A DNA stretch of 64,000 bases from Bacteroidota bacterium (GTDB taxonomy: Bacteria; Bacteroidota; Bacteroidia; Sphingobacteriales; Sphingobacteriaceae). The position numbers and the translations under genes are program-made. Each line of letters starts with the position of its first letter. Within the stretch, counting starts at the first letter, position 1. The stretch covers positions 1 through 64,000 of the forward strand of contig JAEYZM010000005.1 in assembly GCA_023427985.1 (NCBI GenBank), in the 5' to 3' direction. The notes under the pieces were generated by a model. The model saw only the letters and a program-made list of their open reading frames with translations, did not search any database and had not been told where the DNA came from. Positions 1 to 9,375 of this stretch are shown piece after piece.

Positions 1-2
1 AT

Positions 3-638
3 GGATTGGACAGTCCTAGAATTGCATACCCTTTAGCGAACCCCATCGTAACTACTACCTATATTTTGAAAGCATCAAATGGTGCATGTTTTAGTTTTGA
101 TACAGTAACAATATATGTAGTAGATTCTATTTCAACTGCACTCGAATATAATTTTGACTCCTGCTCTAAAACGTTTACAGGTAGAAATCTTTACGACGAC
201 AGTAAAGCGGAAATAGTTTGGGACATGGGGAATGGTGATACGCTTCGATCAAATAGCGTTGCATATCAATACAAAGAACCTGGTTTATATACTATACGCG
301 TTGTTAGCAATCCCAAAGCTCCATGTAGTACGAGCGATGAAGTGGTGTTAAATTATCCAATTGTCGACGAGAATGCACGTAGGGTTCCAAACGCATTTAG
401 TCCAAACGGCGATGGTAATAATGATTTCTTTAAAATTTATTTTGGAAATACTCAATGTAAAATCAACAGTTTCCAAATCTATAACAGATGGGGGCAATTG
501 GTATTCGATAGCAATAGAGACAATAGTTTTGAATGGGACGGCAAATACAATGGAGAAGTATGCGCAGAAGGCATTTACGTCTACATTATTGATGGCGATG
601 GATTTACCGACAAAGGTTGGTTTGCTTTAATCAAATAA
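3..638 (+). CDS. C-terminal part of a T9SS type B sorted surface protein (gliding-motility-associated C-terminal domain)
   Basis: The frame is open to the left edge, so the 5' end lies outside the window; a TTG at position 6 is not a credible start. The visible ~212 residues hold an Ig/PKD-like segment (a WDMGNGD turn followed by YQYKEPGLYTIRV) and then a CHU_C/PF13585-type sorting domain starting near VPNAFSPNGDGNNDFF and running through IYNRWGQLVF, WDGKYNG and GIYVYII. In Bacteroidota this domain directs export by the type IX secretion system and attachment to or release from the cell surface. The full protein is probably a large multidomain adhesin or extracellular protein. It converges on lon with only 12 bp between stop codons. 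Confidence 0.9.
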   Translation, partial: GLDSPRIAYPLANPIVTTTYILKASNGACFSFDTVTIYVVDSISTALEYNFDSCSKTFTGRNLYDDSKAEIVWDMGNGDTLRSNSVAYQYKEPGLYTIRVVSNPKAPCSTSDEVVLNYPIVDENARRVPNAFSPNGDGNNDFFKIYFGNTQCKINSFQIYNRWGQLVFDSNRDNSFEWDGKYNGEVCAEGIYVYIIDGDGFTDKGWFALIK

Positions 639-668
639 AAGAACCTGCGCTTAAGCACGCAAGTTCTT
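639..668 (-). terminator. Hairpin terminator between convergent genes, overlapping the lon stop codon
   Basis: The arms AAGAACCTGCG (639-649) and CGCAAGTTCTT (658-668) pair with one mismatch around an 8-nt loop that contains the lon TAA. Read on the minus strand the hairpin is followed by TTTTATTTG, so it fits an intrinsic terminator for lon. The right arm is made of the last codons of lon. Confidence 0.6.
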
Positions 669-3134
669 CATAGCATTTTCCGGAACCTTAACATCAATTG
701 GCTCCTTCACTTTTTGTTTCATCAATGCCAAGTCAATAACCTCTCGCATTTCATCGACATAATGAAATTTCAAATCTTTCAAATATTTCGGATTAATTTC
801 TAAAATATCTTTTCGATTCACTGTGCATAAAATAATATCCTTAATACCCGCACGTTTCGCCGCTAGAATTTTTTCCTTAATCCCTCCTACTGGCAATACT
901 TTCCCACGCAATGTAATCTCACCAGTCATCGCCAAATACGGTTTCACTTTTCTTTGTGTGAATGCCGATGTGAGCGCTGTTAACATCGTAACCCCTGCAG
1001 AAGGACCATCTTTTGGAACAGCCCCTGCTGGAACGTGTATATGTACATCCCAATAATCAAAAACTTTTGGGTCGATGTTGAACTTCGTAGCATTCGCTCT
1101 CAAATATGCCAAGGCAATCACTGCCGATTCTTTCATCACATCGCCTAAGCTTCCTGTAAGTGTTAGCTTGCCTTTACCCGGACTTAAACTCGTTTCTATA
1201 AATAATATATCACCACCCACTTGCGTCCATGCTAATCCCGTTACTACTCCCGCCACATCGTTCCCTTGGTACATGTCCTTATCGTATTCTGGTGCACCCA
1301 ATAATTTCTCAACATCGTTGGCATTTAAAGTCTTATTGTACTTTTCTTTCAATGCTACCGATTTTGCAATTCCTCGAATTACCGTTGCAATCTTTTTCTC
1401 CAATCCACGCACACCCGATTCACGTGTATAATCCTCTACAATTTTTTCGATGATTTCTGGTTTCACACTTAAGTCTTTTGCTTTCAATCCATGTTGTTCA
1501 CGCTGCTTTGGAATTAAATATTGTTTCGCAATTTCTACTTTCTCCTCTATCGTATATCCATTCACTTCAATGATTTCCATACGATCTCTCAATGCTGGAT
1601 GTATACTACTCAATGAATTTGCTGTTGCAATGAACATCACATTCGATAAATCGAAATCCAACTCCACGTAATGATCGTAAAACGCATTGTTTTGTTCAGG
1701 ATCTAAAACTTCTAATAAAGCCGATGAAGGATCGCCTCGAAAATCATTTCCAACTTTATCTATTTCATCCAATACAAAAACTGGGTTGGCCGATTGTGCT
1801 TTTTTAAGCGATTGAATGATTCGCCCCGGCATTGCACCAATGTATGTCTTACGATGTCCGCGAATATCTGCCTCATCGCGTACACCACCCAATGCCATGC
1901 GTACATATTTTCTTCCGATCGCTTTAGCAATTGATTTTCCTAGCGATGTTTTACCAACTCCCGGAGGACCTACCAAACATAAAATAGGCGCCTTCATATT
2001 GTGTTTTAATTTTAGAACTGCTAAATATTCTAAAATTCTTTTCTTCACTTTCTCTAATCCATAATGATCTTGATCTAAAATTTTCTCAGCAAATTTCAAA
2101 TCAAATCGATCTTCTGTAAATTCATTCCATGGTAATTCTAATAACAACTCCGCATAATTCAATAATACCGAATACTCAGCTGCTGCAGGATTCATGCGTT
2201 GTAATTTATCGAGTTCCTTGTTGAATGCATCGGCAACTTCTTTCGACCATTTTTTTTCCACCGCACGCTCTCTCAAATTCTGAATTTCTAAATCGGGTGT
2301 ATCTCCACCCAACTCTTCTTGAATTTGCTTCATCTGCTGATGTAAAAAATATTCGCGCTGTTGCTTATCAATATCGACACGTACTTTCGATTGAATTTGA
2401 TTTTTCAATTCAAGCATTTGCAATTCCTTTGTCAAATGCTCCAATACCATTTGCGCCCTCGCTTTCAAATCGCCCGTCTCCAACATCTTCTGTTTATCAG
2501 TAAGCTCTGCATTCATATTTGAGCTAATGAAATTAATCAAGAACGATGGGCTCTCAATATTCTTCAAGGCAAATCCTGCTTCCGATGGAATGTTGGGTGA
2601 AAGTTGAATGATTTGTAGCGACAAATCTTTTAACGAAGAAACAAGCGCATTAAACTCTTTATCCTTCGATAATTTCGCCTCATCAAACTTCCTAACCCTT
2701 GCCTTTATGTATGGATCTTCTTGTACCAGTTCTTCTAAATTAAATCGCTTCTTCCCTTGAATAATCACCGTAGTATTCCCATCGGGCATCTGCAACATCT
2801 TTACAATAAAAGCAACCGTACCTACTCGATGCAAATCCTCAAATCTAGGATCTTCAATATTGATGTCCTTCTGTGCAACAACCCCAATAATTTTATTGCC
2901 TTTGTAAGCTTCCTTAATTAGCTTAATAGACTTATCTCTACCCACCGTTATCGGTATAACCACACCCGGAAATAAAACCGTATTCCTCAAAGGTAAAATT
3001 GACAGAATTTCAGGAGTCACTTCCGAATTCATGACTTCCTCATCTTCGGATGTCAGTAAGGGAAAAAACTCCGTATCGTCGTTTATAAAGCTATTGTGCA
3101 GTTTATTAATGTTAAATGGATCAAAAATGCTCAT
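651..3134 (-). CDS. lon: ATP-dependent protease Lon (La)
   Basis: Cytoplasmic AAA+ serine protease that degrades misfolded and regulatory proteins. The N-terminal LON substrate-binding domain begins around LPLRNTVLFPG. The AAA+ module has Walker A GPPGVGKTS (K395) and a VLDEIDK Walker B. The C-terminal protease domain has the Ser-Lys dyad: S712 in GPSAGVTM and K755 in GGIKEK, 43 residues apart as in characterised Lon. The frame extends upstream to a TTG at 3161, but the ATG at 3134 sits just behind an AAGGAG sequence and is the likelier start, giving 827 residues, normal for the family. No lesions are seen. Confidence 0.97.
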   Translation of the reverse strand: MSIFDPFNINKLHNSFINDDTEFFPLLTSEDEEVMNSEVTPEILSILPLRNTVLFPGVVIPITVGRDKSIKLIKEAYKGNKIIGVVAQKDINIEDPRFEDLHRVGTVAFIVKMLQMPDGNTTVIIQGKKRFNLEELVQEDPYIKARVRKFDEAKLSKDKEFNALVSSLKDLSLQIIQLSPNIPSEAGFALKNIESPSFLINFISSNMNAELTDKQKMLETGDLKARAQMVLEHLTKELQMLELKNQIQSKVRVDIDKQQREYFLHQQMKQIQEELGGDTPDLEIQNLRERAVEKKWSKEVADAFNKELDKLQRMNPAAAEYSVLLNYAELLLELPWNEFTEDRFDLKFAEKILDQDHYGLEKVKKRILEYLAVLKLKHNMKAPILCLVGPPGVGKTSLGKSIAKAIGRKYVRMALGGVRDEADIRGHRKTYIGAMPGRIIQSLKKAQSANPVFVLDEIDKVGNDFRGDPSSALLEVLDPEQNNAFYDHYVELDFDLSNVMFIATANSLSSIHPALRDRMEIIEVNGYTIEEKVEIAKQYLIPKQREQHGLKAKDLSVKPEIIEKIVEDYTRESGVRGLEKKIATVIRGIAKSVALKEKYNKTLNANDVEKLLGAPEYDKDMYQGNDVAGVVTGLAWTQVGGDILFIETSLSPGKGKLTLTGSLGDVMKESAVIALAYLRANATKFNIDPKVFDYWDVHIHVPAGAVPKDGPSAGVTMLTALTSAFTQRKVKPYLAMTGEITLRGKVLPVGGIKEKILAAKRAGIKDIILCTVNRKDILEINPKYLKDLKFHYVDEMREVIDLALMKQKVKEPIDVKVPENAMKNLRA

Positions 3135-3232
3135 ATTCTCCTTCTTTCTTTGCTTGGTCAAAATGTCATTAAATAGAAAAAATAGCCCTCTATTTAGATT
3201 AGCACTATATATTTCAATTGATATGCCAAAGA

Positions 3233-3730
3233 TTATTTTATGCCGATGTGGTAGCGCTGCTCTTCCTTTGTCTTGGTAAAAACAAGGGTGGATCGTTGAT
3301 CCTTATATTTGATATTGAAAATATTAATCTGTTCATCAATCACATCAAGAATAACTCGATTGTTGATTGTAATATCCTTCACTCGCTTTTGCTTTAATTC
3401 GAGATATACTTTATATACATCCCGCTCAAGCTCTGCACCTATGTAATCGTATTTTAAACTCTTTTCTTCTTCCTTAAATGCCAATCGATATTTCAAATAA
3501 TTCGAACTCAATGCATCAATCGTTTTATCATCGATTTTAATTTTTCTACTATAGTATTCCGATAATGCTTTTTCGTAATCGTCGAAAAAAACATTCATAA
3601 TAATTTCCCAAGATTGTGTCTTTTCATTGTATTCCATTTGTGCAATGGAAGTATAAAATTTGTGCGGACGATTAAAGCCCGCACAAATAAATAATATGGA
3701 AATCAAAAAGAATAAACTAACTCTTTTCAT
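3233..3730 (-). CDS. DUF6702 family exported protein
   Basis: A 165-residue protein with a hydrophobic N-terminal segment (MKRVSLFFLISILFICAGF) that looks like a signal peptide. The mature part begins PHKFYTSIAQMEYNEKTQSW and continues with an FFDDYEKALS segment, matching the pattern of Bacteroidota DUF6702 proteins, which lie beside M1 peptidases. Its stop-to-start spacing to the upstream M1 aminopeptidase gene is 4 bp, so the two are very probably co-transcribed. No biochemical function is established for the family; a periplasmic or envelope role is inferred from the signal peptide only. Confidence 0.7.
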   Translation of the reverse strand: MKRVSLFFLISILFICAGFNRPHKFYTSIAQMEYNEKTQSWEIIMNVFFDDYEKALSEYYSRKIKIDDKTIDALSSNYLKYRLAFKEEEKSLKYDYIGAELERDVYKVYLELKQKRVKDITINNRVILDVIDEQINIFNIKYKDQRSTLVFTKTKEEQRYHIGIK

Positions 3731-3734
3731 CCAT

Positions 3735-6044
3735 TTATAGCTTACCTTGTTTTTCCAATTGCATCAAATTGGGTTCACGCTGACGTTGCTCCTTGAACAA
3801 CTGAAACTGAGACTCCATCATTTTAGGAGGAAAATAATTATTCGTCAAATCGATGTCAGAGGTCTCTTGCAAAGGATCTAAATTTACTTGCTTAATTTCT
3901 TTTTCTGTGACAAATAATTTAGATACTTTTTTATTATTTCTAACCCAAACTTCTGCTGGGATGCGCTTAATTTCTTTGGTTCCATCTTCATATTCTAACT
4001 CCACTATTATAGGCATGATTAATCCGCCTTTGTTTTCAAAATCTATTACATTAAAATATTTTTTCTCGTTTAATATTTTCTTTTGTTTATCGTTTAAACC
4101 AGAGTAATATTTTGAATATTTCTCTTTGTCATATTTAGTAACGTTTAACTCATCGTAATTGTTGTAAAAATCTTCTAATTCAGGATGTTTTTGTACTAAA
4201 TATTCTTTAATATCTTCTTTATTTCTTTGTTCCGAAATGGAGAGTGGTACTGCATCGCGTTTCTCTTTTTTTAACTTTTTCTCTACTTCCGGATTCTGTG
4301 TATCTATACGATACTTCGTTACATTGGTTACAGCAATATCGCAAGGTTCTGTCCCATAAAACCATCCTCTCCAAAACCAATCGAGATCCACTCCACTAGC
4401 ATCTTCCATAGTTCTAAAAAAATCGGCCGGTTGCGGATGTTTAAATGCCCAACGTGTTGCATATTCTTTAAACGCTTGATCAAATAATTCACGACCCATT
4501 ATCGTTTCTCTTAATATATTCAATGCAGTGGCCGGTTTTCCATAAGCATTATTTCCTAATTGCAAAATTGATTCGGAATTGGTCATGATGGGATTAATCA
4601 CAGATGGGTCTGCCGACATATAACTTACAATGTTGCGAGCTTCACCTCTACCCGATGGATATTTTTCTTCCCATTCTTGTTCTGTTAAATACTGACAAAA
4701 GGTATTCAATCCTTCATCCATCCATGCCCATTGACGCTCGTTCGAATTGATAATCATAGGAAAGAAATTATGTCCCACTTCATGAATCACCACGGTAATG
4801 AGTCCGTACTTTGCACGTGAAGTATAGGTACCATCTTTCTCAGGTCTAGGACCATTGAAACAAATCATTGGATATTCCATTCCACCGATAGAACCATTTA
4901 CTGATATTGCAACGGGGTATGGATAGTTTACAGTATATCTTGAATAAACTTTCAAAGTTATTGCAATGGCTTGTGTCGAATATTTCTCCCATAATGGATT
5001 TCCTTCTTTAGGATAATAAGACATCGCCATTACTAATTTCTCCCCGACTTTTACACCCATCGCATCCCAAATGAATTTACGAGAAGATGTCCAAGCAAAA
5101 TCTCTTACATTCTCTGCATGAAAAATCCATGTCTTTGTATCTTTTGCTCTCGACTTTTCGTTTTTAATAGCATCCTCTTGTGATATGATGATAACTGGTT
5201 TATCACTTGTCTCTGCTTTCTTTAATTTGTCGATCCAACTTTGTTGCAATACCTCTTTTGGATTTTGTAATACACCAGTAGATCCAACAACATGATCCGA
5301 TGGAACAGTAATGCTCACTTTATAATCGCCAAACTCCGTATAGAATTCCCCAGTTCCCAAAAACTGTTTATGTTGCCATCCATTCACATCGTCGTACACA
5401 CACATGCGAGGGAACCATTGTGCCATTTGATAAATATAATTTTTATCTTCTTCAAAAAATTCATAACCACATCGAGCACCATTGATGTTCTCATTATTGA
5501 TGTTGAAATTCCAGTCGATAGAAAATTTGAATGTCGACTTAGGTTGCATGGCAGTTGGAAGCTCTATTTTCATCATCGTATTTACGATGGTATATCTTAA
5601 TGAATTTCCTTTTTCATCTTTTACCGACAATATATTGTAACCACCATCGAACAAATAATTCATCATCACATCGTATCCATCAAACTGCATATTTTTTAAT
5701 GGACTCGTAGTTCTAGATAAATTAGATAATGAATTTTGCTTAAAAATATTTTGATCCAATTGCATCCATAAATAACTCAAGACATCTGGTGAATTATTAT
5801 AATATACGATCGTTTCAGAACCTGATATTTTTTGTTTCTCATCGTCCAAACTCACTTTAATATCATAGTCGGCTCGTTGCTGCCAATATCCATGTCCAGG
5901 TGCACCCGCTCCATTTCTATAATCATTAGGCGTAGGTAACCACTCATCGATTTGATGAAATTTACTCGAATTGTAATTCCCTTGTGCTAAAAGCATTATT
6001 GGGAACATCATCAAAAGTAAGATTGCTTTAAGTAAATGTCTCAT
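3735..6044 (-). CDS. M1 family zinc metallopeptidase (aminopeptidase-like), exported
   Basis: A 769-residue exported peptidase. Residues 1-20 (MRHLLKAILLLMMFPIMLLA) are a signal peptide ending before Q. The gluzincin motif is HEVGHN (H421, E422, H425) with the third zinc ligand E444 in WMDEG, 19 residues on, and GGMEYP is a GAMEN-like exopeptidase motif, so the peptidase should be active. The M1 family removes N-terminal residues from peptides; here the site would be the periplasm. The frame could start at a TTG at 6068 overlapping the upstream gene, but the ATG at 6044 gives a clean signal peptide and follows the HupE-like stop by 5 bp. It forms an operon with the HupE-like gene and the DUF6702 gene. 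Confidence 0.9.
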   Translation of the reverse strand: MRHLLKAILLLMMFPIMLLAQGNYNSSKFHQIDEWLPTPNDYRNGAGAPGHGYWQQRADYDIKVSLDDEKQKISGSETIVYYNNSPDVLSYLWMQLDQNIFKQNSLSNLSRTTSPLKNMQFDGYDVMMNYLFDGGYNILSVKDEKGNSLRYTIVNTMMKIELPTAMQPKSTFKFSIDWNFNINNENINGARCGYEFFEEDKNYIYQMAQWFPRMCVYDDVNGWQHKQFLGTGEFYTEFGDYKVSITVPSDHVVGSTGVLQNPKEVLQQSWIDKLKKAETSDKPVIIISQEDAIKNEKSRAKDTKTWIFHAENVRDFAWTSSRKFIWDAMGVKVGEKLVMAMSYYPKEGNPLWEKYSTQAIAITLKVYSRYTVNYPYPVAISVNGSIGGMEYPMICFNGPRPEKDGTYTSRAKYGLITVVIHEVGHNFFPMIINSNERQWAWMDEGLNTFCQYLTEQEWEEKYPSGRGEARNIVSYMSADPSVINPIMTNSESILQLGNNAYGKPATALNILRETIMGRELFDQAFKEYATRWAFKHPQPADFFRTMEDASGVDLDWFWRGWFYGTEPCDIAVTNVTKYRIDTQNPEVEKKLKKEKRDAVPLSISEQRNKEDIKEYLVQKHPELEDFYNNYDELNVTKYDKEKYSKYYSGLNDKQKKILNEKKYFNVIDFENKGGLIMPIIVELEYEDGTKEIKRIPAEVWVRNNKKVSKLFVTEKEIKQVNLDPLQETSDIDLTNNYFPPKMMESQFQLFKEQRQREPNLMQLEKQGKL

Positions 6045-6049
6045 ATGTT

Positions 6050-6610
6050 TTATCGTGTGAACACCCAATAGAGTGCTTGCAATGCAATTGCTATACTAAT
6101 TATTTTTTTTACGAATTCTAAGGAACTCTTTGTCAAATTTTTGATAGATTGAAAAATTAATAAGAATAAAATCACAAACAAAAGCTGTGCGAGTTCTATT
6201 CCAATATTGAAAGCTAAAAGCGTATTAAAAGGATTATATTCTTGTCCTGCAAATAGCTCTTTTAATAATCTAGAAAAACCCATACCATGAATTAATCCAA
6301 AAATCCCAGCCAATACTGCACGATATTTTTCCATATTAGGAAAAAATAAATTCTCTATTGCTGTATAAAAAATTGTTAGGGCTATACCTATTTCTATCAC
6401 TCTAGCATCAAGTATAATAACATCGTATACCGATAAAATTAAAGTTATGGAATGTGCTATCGTAAATGCAGTTATTGCCCACACGATCTTCTTCCAATTT
6501 TCGAAAGAATAATTCAGGATCAATACCATTAAAAACAAAATATGGTCCAATCCATTCAAATCGAGAATGTGAAAAAATCCTTGCTCTAAAAATGTAAAAA
6601 ACATAGGCAT
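6050..6610 (-). CDS. HupE/UreJ-like polytopic membrane protein
   Basis: A 186-residue protein with about six hydrophobic segments. It has family signatures: GLDHILFL near the N terminus, FTIAHSITLIL in the second or third helix, GLIHGMGFSRLL, and FNIGIELAQLL. HupE/UreJ proteins are small metal (nickel/cobalt-type) permeases, but this compact Bacteroidota branch is usually annotated only as a family member and no hydrogenase or urease gene is nearby. It is the first gene of a unit with the M1 peptidase and DUF6702. Its start codon is preceded by a near-perfect Shine-Dalgarno sequence that lies in the 3' arm of the hairpin at 6615-6641. Confidence 0.75.
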   Translation of the reverse strand: MPMFFTFLEQGFFHILDLNGLDHILFLMVLILNYSFENWKKIVWAITAFTIAHSITLILSVYDVIILDARVIEIGIALTIFYTAIENLFFPNMEKYRAVLAGIFGLIHGMGFSRLLKELFAGQEYNPFNTLLAFNIGIELAQLLFVILFLLIFQSIKNLTKSSLEFVKKIISIAIALQALYWVFTR

Positions 6611-6614
6611 AAAA

Positions 6615-6641
6615 AATCCTCCTTTGTTTAAAAGGAGGATT
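6615..6641 (-). terminator. Perfect 11-bp hairpin: terminator of the M4 protease gene that also carries the Shine-Dalgarno of the HupE-like gene
   Basis: AATCCTCCTTT (6615-6625) and AAAGGAGGATT (6631-6641) pair perfectly around a 5-nt loop. On the minus strand the 3' arm is followed by a TTTTTT run, the classical intrinsic terminator layout, placed just after the M4 protease stop. The same 3' arm contains AAAGGAGG, 7 nt before the ATG at 6610, so a read-through transcript would have its ribosome-binding site locked in the stem. Confidence 0.75.
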
Positions 6642-6662
6642 GAATTAAATATAAAGATAAAA

Positions 6663-9290
6663 TTATTCGATTACAATTTTTTGCACTTCAGTGCCTTCAT
6701 TATTTTTAAACTCAATAAAATAAAGACCTTTAGAAAGTCCCGTCAAATCAATACCTGCATCGGCATTCAAAACAGTATCATAAACAAATTTCCCTGAAAC
6801 ATCCATCACACGAATTGATGTCGATGAAATAATACCCGACACATTAAATAGACCTTTTGAAGGGTTTGGATAAACCGAATAATTAAATTTCGACAATTTA
6901 TCGATTCCAATACTCGAGCTCACTACTACTGAATAATCTTCTATCTGACCATTTCTTACTCTACTACATAATACATCTGGAGTATTGATACTTGCTCTTC
7001 CCGAAATTACACGCATTCTCAAGGGTACATCTTTCACAGCAGTTTTTGGAATGAAAACTGTATCGTAATGATTTTGAATTGTTCTATCGGTCTTCATCAC
7101 CAATTCAGTTGCATCGAATGTTGCATCATTATTCCAATCAATGTATACCCTAGTAAATACTTCCGATGTTACAAACGTTGTAATCTCAATTGGATAATAA
7201 TTACCAGCACCAACAAAGGCTCTATAACATGTAAAATCCATATAACCTTGTTCGGTTAGTGGGCCAAAACTTGCATTTTCAAGGTCGGCGAATTTTACAT
7301 TATAAATTCCAGTTGTTCCAAGTGGTGCCGCAACTTCTGCGTTGCATGTGCTCGTTTGAACAGCATCACTGAAAATATATACTGCTCTATTTTTAATTAA
7401 TGTATCCGAGCCATTAGGGCTAATAGCAATTAAGCTAACGTTGTAAATTCCATTGTTTGTATAGAAATGACTTGGGTTCTGAACATTAGATGTTGCGCCA
7501 TCACCAAAATTCCATAAGTACGAAGTTGCTGAGCCCGATAAGTTTTTAAATTTCACAGGAACATTAGCTTCACAAACTACTTCTTCGATTTGGAAATCAG
7601 CAACAGGAATCGCAGTATATGCTTTACCAACACCTACGGCATGCCAAGCATTTAATACCGATTGATATTCTTGCGAACCAAATCCATACAAATCAATCGC
7701 AGCTTGAATGGAACCATTGCGCGCATCTTCGTAATTGGATTCAAAACTCAAATAATCTCTCAAACTTTTATAAGCAATTCTCGCTGCTTTATTTATTCCA
7801 ATTCCTACAACACTGTATTCGGTATTCTTATCGTTTCTACCTGTTCCACCTTGCGCTAATAAATAATACCAGAAATTTTGAACGCCACTATTGTTATGTA
7901 CTCCACAATAATCGTTATTGCCATTTGGCTGACAATCTTTTGTATTCGTCCAATTTAATCCTTCATAAGTATCTGGATTACCAAAATCATTCGGTGCCGC
8001 CATGTTTCTCAAGGCAAAGGAATTTTTTCCAATAGTCCAAGAAGCACCCGAATTCAACGCATAAAACTCTACTGCTGTTCCAAAAATATCAGAGAAGGAT
8101 TCGTTCAATGCACCCGATTCCGATTCATAAATTAATCCTGCTGTATATTGAGTTACACCGTGTGTGATTTCATGCGATACTACATCAATCGAAGTTAAAG
8201 GCTCGCCGTTACCATCTCCGTATCTTGAATACGAACCTGTCCACTGAGCATTAAACCAGTTATTATCAAAATGTACGTATTGCAATAACTTTGCTCCAAA
8301 TCCATTGTATGAATCTCTACCTAAAGTATCGTAAAAATAATCGTACGTCATCTCCGCACCAAAATGACAATCCAGTGCTGCCTCATTTTTATCGGCATTT
8401 ACAGTATCCCAAATATTGTTGTCATCTGTAAAACTCACCGAACCATTTTCATCCCCTCTATTGCAATCCCTCGTTTCTATTTGTTGACCTCTACCGGCTC
8501 TATTGTTTTCACGTAAAACATATTGATTTGGGCCGATGCTGTCAGTTCTAATTTGTTGTATACCGTGATACTTAGTATGTGCCGTTCCAGTAACATCGAT
8601 CGTGCATAACTTTGGAAGTTTCTTTAATACAGCTCCATTGCTCGCATCCACATACACATCGTAACGCACATCTGGATCGTGTGCATAAACATCTATTTTA
8701 TAGGCATAATAATATGATCGATCTGCTCCTTTGCCGATTGGCAATAAGACCAATTCTGATTTGGGATCGTACGAAAAATTAGGATCGTTTAAAGCAATTT
8801 GTAATTCACGTTCTTCATCTTTCATCTCCCATTTGTATTTGTTTGCTGGTACAGCAGCTTTAGCACTTTCCAAAGCAGCACTTGCAGAAATACTTACTGC
8901 ATTGATGGGTGTTAGATTTAATTGAAAATCGCCATTAACTTTTTTAATCAATCCATTTTGTTCGTGTACACGAATCAAACTAAATTCAACGGGAACACCA
9001 TTATAGCGTTGTTGATATTTGTAATGAACCATGTTAGGTACGAACTGATCGTCGTATTTTTCTTGAAATTTAAATTGATCGACACTTCGTAAATTAAATA
9101 ATTCACGAGCCCATTGATCTGAGTTTGCATCCGTAATTCTTAAGGCAGCATTTGATTTCAATTCAATGAATGCAGGCGCATTGGTTCTCGCGCTGTATTC
9201 GATCGACTTTGCTTTTTGTTGAAGCAATACACCGTCCTGAGCAAATGCCATGCTCGGCAAGATTAATAATAATTGGGTGAATTTGTTCAT
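6663..9290 (-). CDS. Secreted M4 (thermolysin-like) metalloprotease with PKD, GEVED and T9SS type A sorting domains
   Basis: An 875-residue exported zinc endopeptidase. The order is: signal peptide (1-17, ending AFA), FTP/PepSY propeptide (to about 225), M4 catalytic domain with HEITH (H373, E374, H377) and third ligand E397 in ESGALNES, a PKD domain (YLWNFGDGATSN), a GEVED-type domain (VYIDWNNDATFD ... NGQIEDYSV), and a C-terminal sorting domain starting at YPNPSKGLFNV and ending in a basic/hydrophobic tail. The last element marks export by the type IX system, consistent with porQ at 18465. The role is extracellular protein degradation. It is monocistronic, ending in the 6615-6641 hairpin. 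Confidence 0.95.
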   Translation of the reverse strand: MNKFTQLLLILPSMAFAQDGVLLQQKAKSIEYSARTNAPAFIELKSNAALRITDANSDQWARELFNLRSVDQFKFQEKYDDQFVPNMVHYKYQQRYNGVPVEFSLIRVHEQNGLIKKVNGDFQLNLTPINAVSISASAALESAKAAVPANKYKWEMKDEERELQIALNDPNFSYDPKSELVLLPIGKGADRSYYYAYKIDVYAHDPDVRYDVYVDASNGAVLKKLPKLCTIDVTGTAHTKYHGIQQIRTDSIGPNQYVLRENNRAGRGQQIETRDCNRGDENGSVSFTDDNNIWDTVNADKNEAALDCHFGAEMTYDYFYDTLGRDSYNGFGAKLLQYVHFDNNWFNAQWTGSYSRYGDGNGEPLTSIDVVSHEITHGVTQYTAGLIYESESGALNESFSDIFGTAVEFYALNSGASWTIGKNSFALRNMAAPNDFGNPDTYEGLNWTNTKDCQPNGNNDYCGVHNNSGVQNFWYYLLAQGGTGRNDKNTEYSVVGIGINKAARIAYKSLRDYLSFESNYEDARNGSIQAAIDLYGFGSQEYQSVLNAWHAVGVGKAYTAIPVADFQIEEVVCEANVPVKFKNLSGSATSYLWNFGDGATSNVQNPSHFYTNNGIYNVSLIAISPNGSDTLIKNRAVYIFSDAVQTSTCNAEVAAPLGTTGIYNVKFADLENASFGPLTEQGYMDFTCYRAFVGAGNYYPIEITTFVTSEVFTRVYIDWNNDATFDATELVMKTDRTIQNHYDTVFIPKTAVKDVPLRMRVISGRASINTPDVLCSRVRNGQIEDYSVVVSSSIGIDKLSKFNYSVYPNPSKGLFNVSGIISSTSIRVMDVSGKFVYDTVLNADAGIDLTGLSKGLYFIEFKNNEGTEVQKIVIE

Positions 9291-9375
9291 TTTATCGTTT
9301 ATAGAATATGCAATATACGTAAAATCAACAAATTAGCACCCAATGAGGTTTTAACTGAAAATCAAGAAGTTAATT

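Noticed and set aside
1075..1431. Forward ORFs opposite lon and clpB
   Set aside because: Antisense shadows of strongly conserved genes with no domains or initiation signals.
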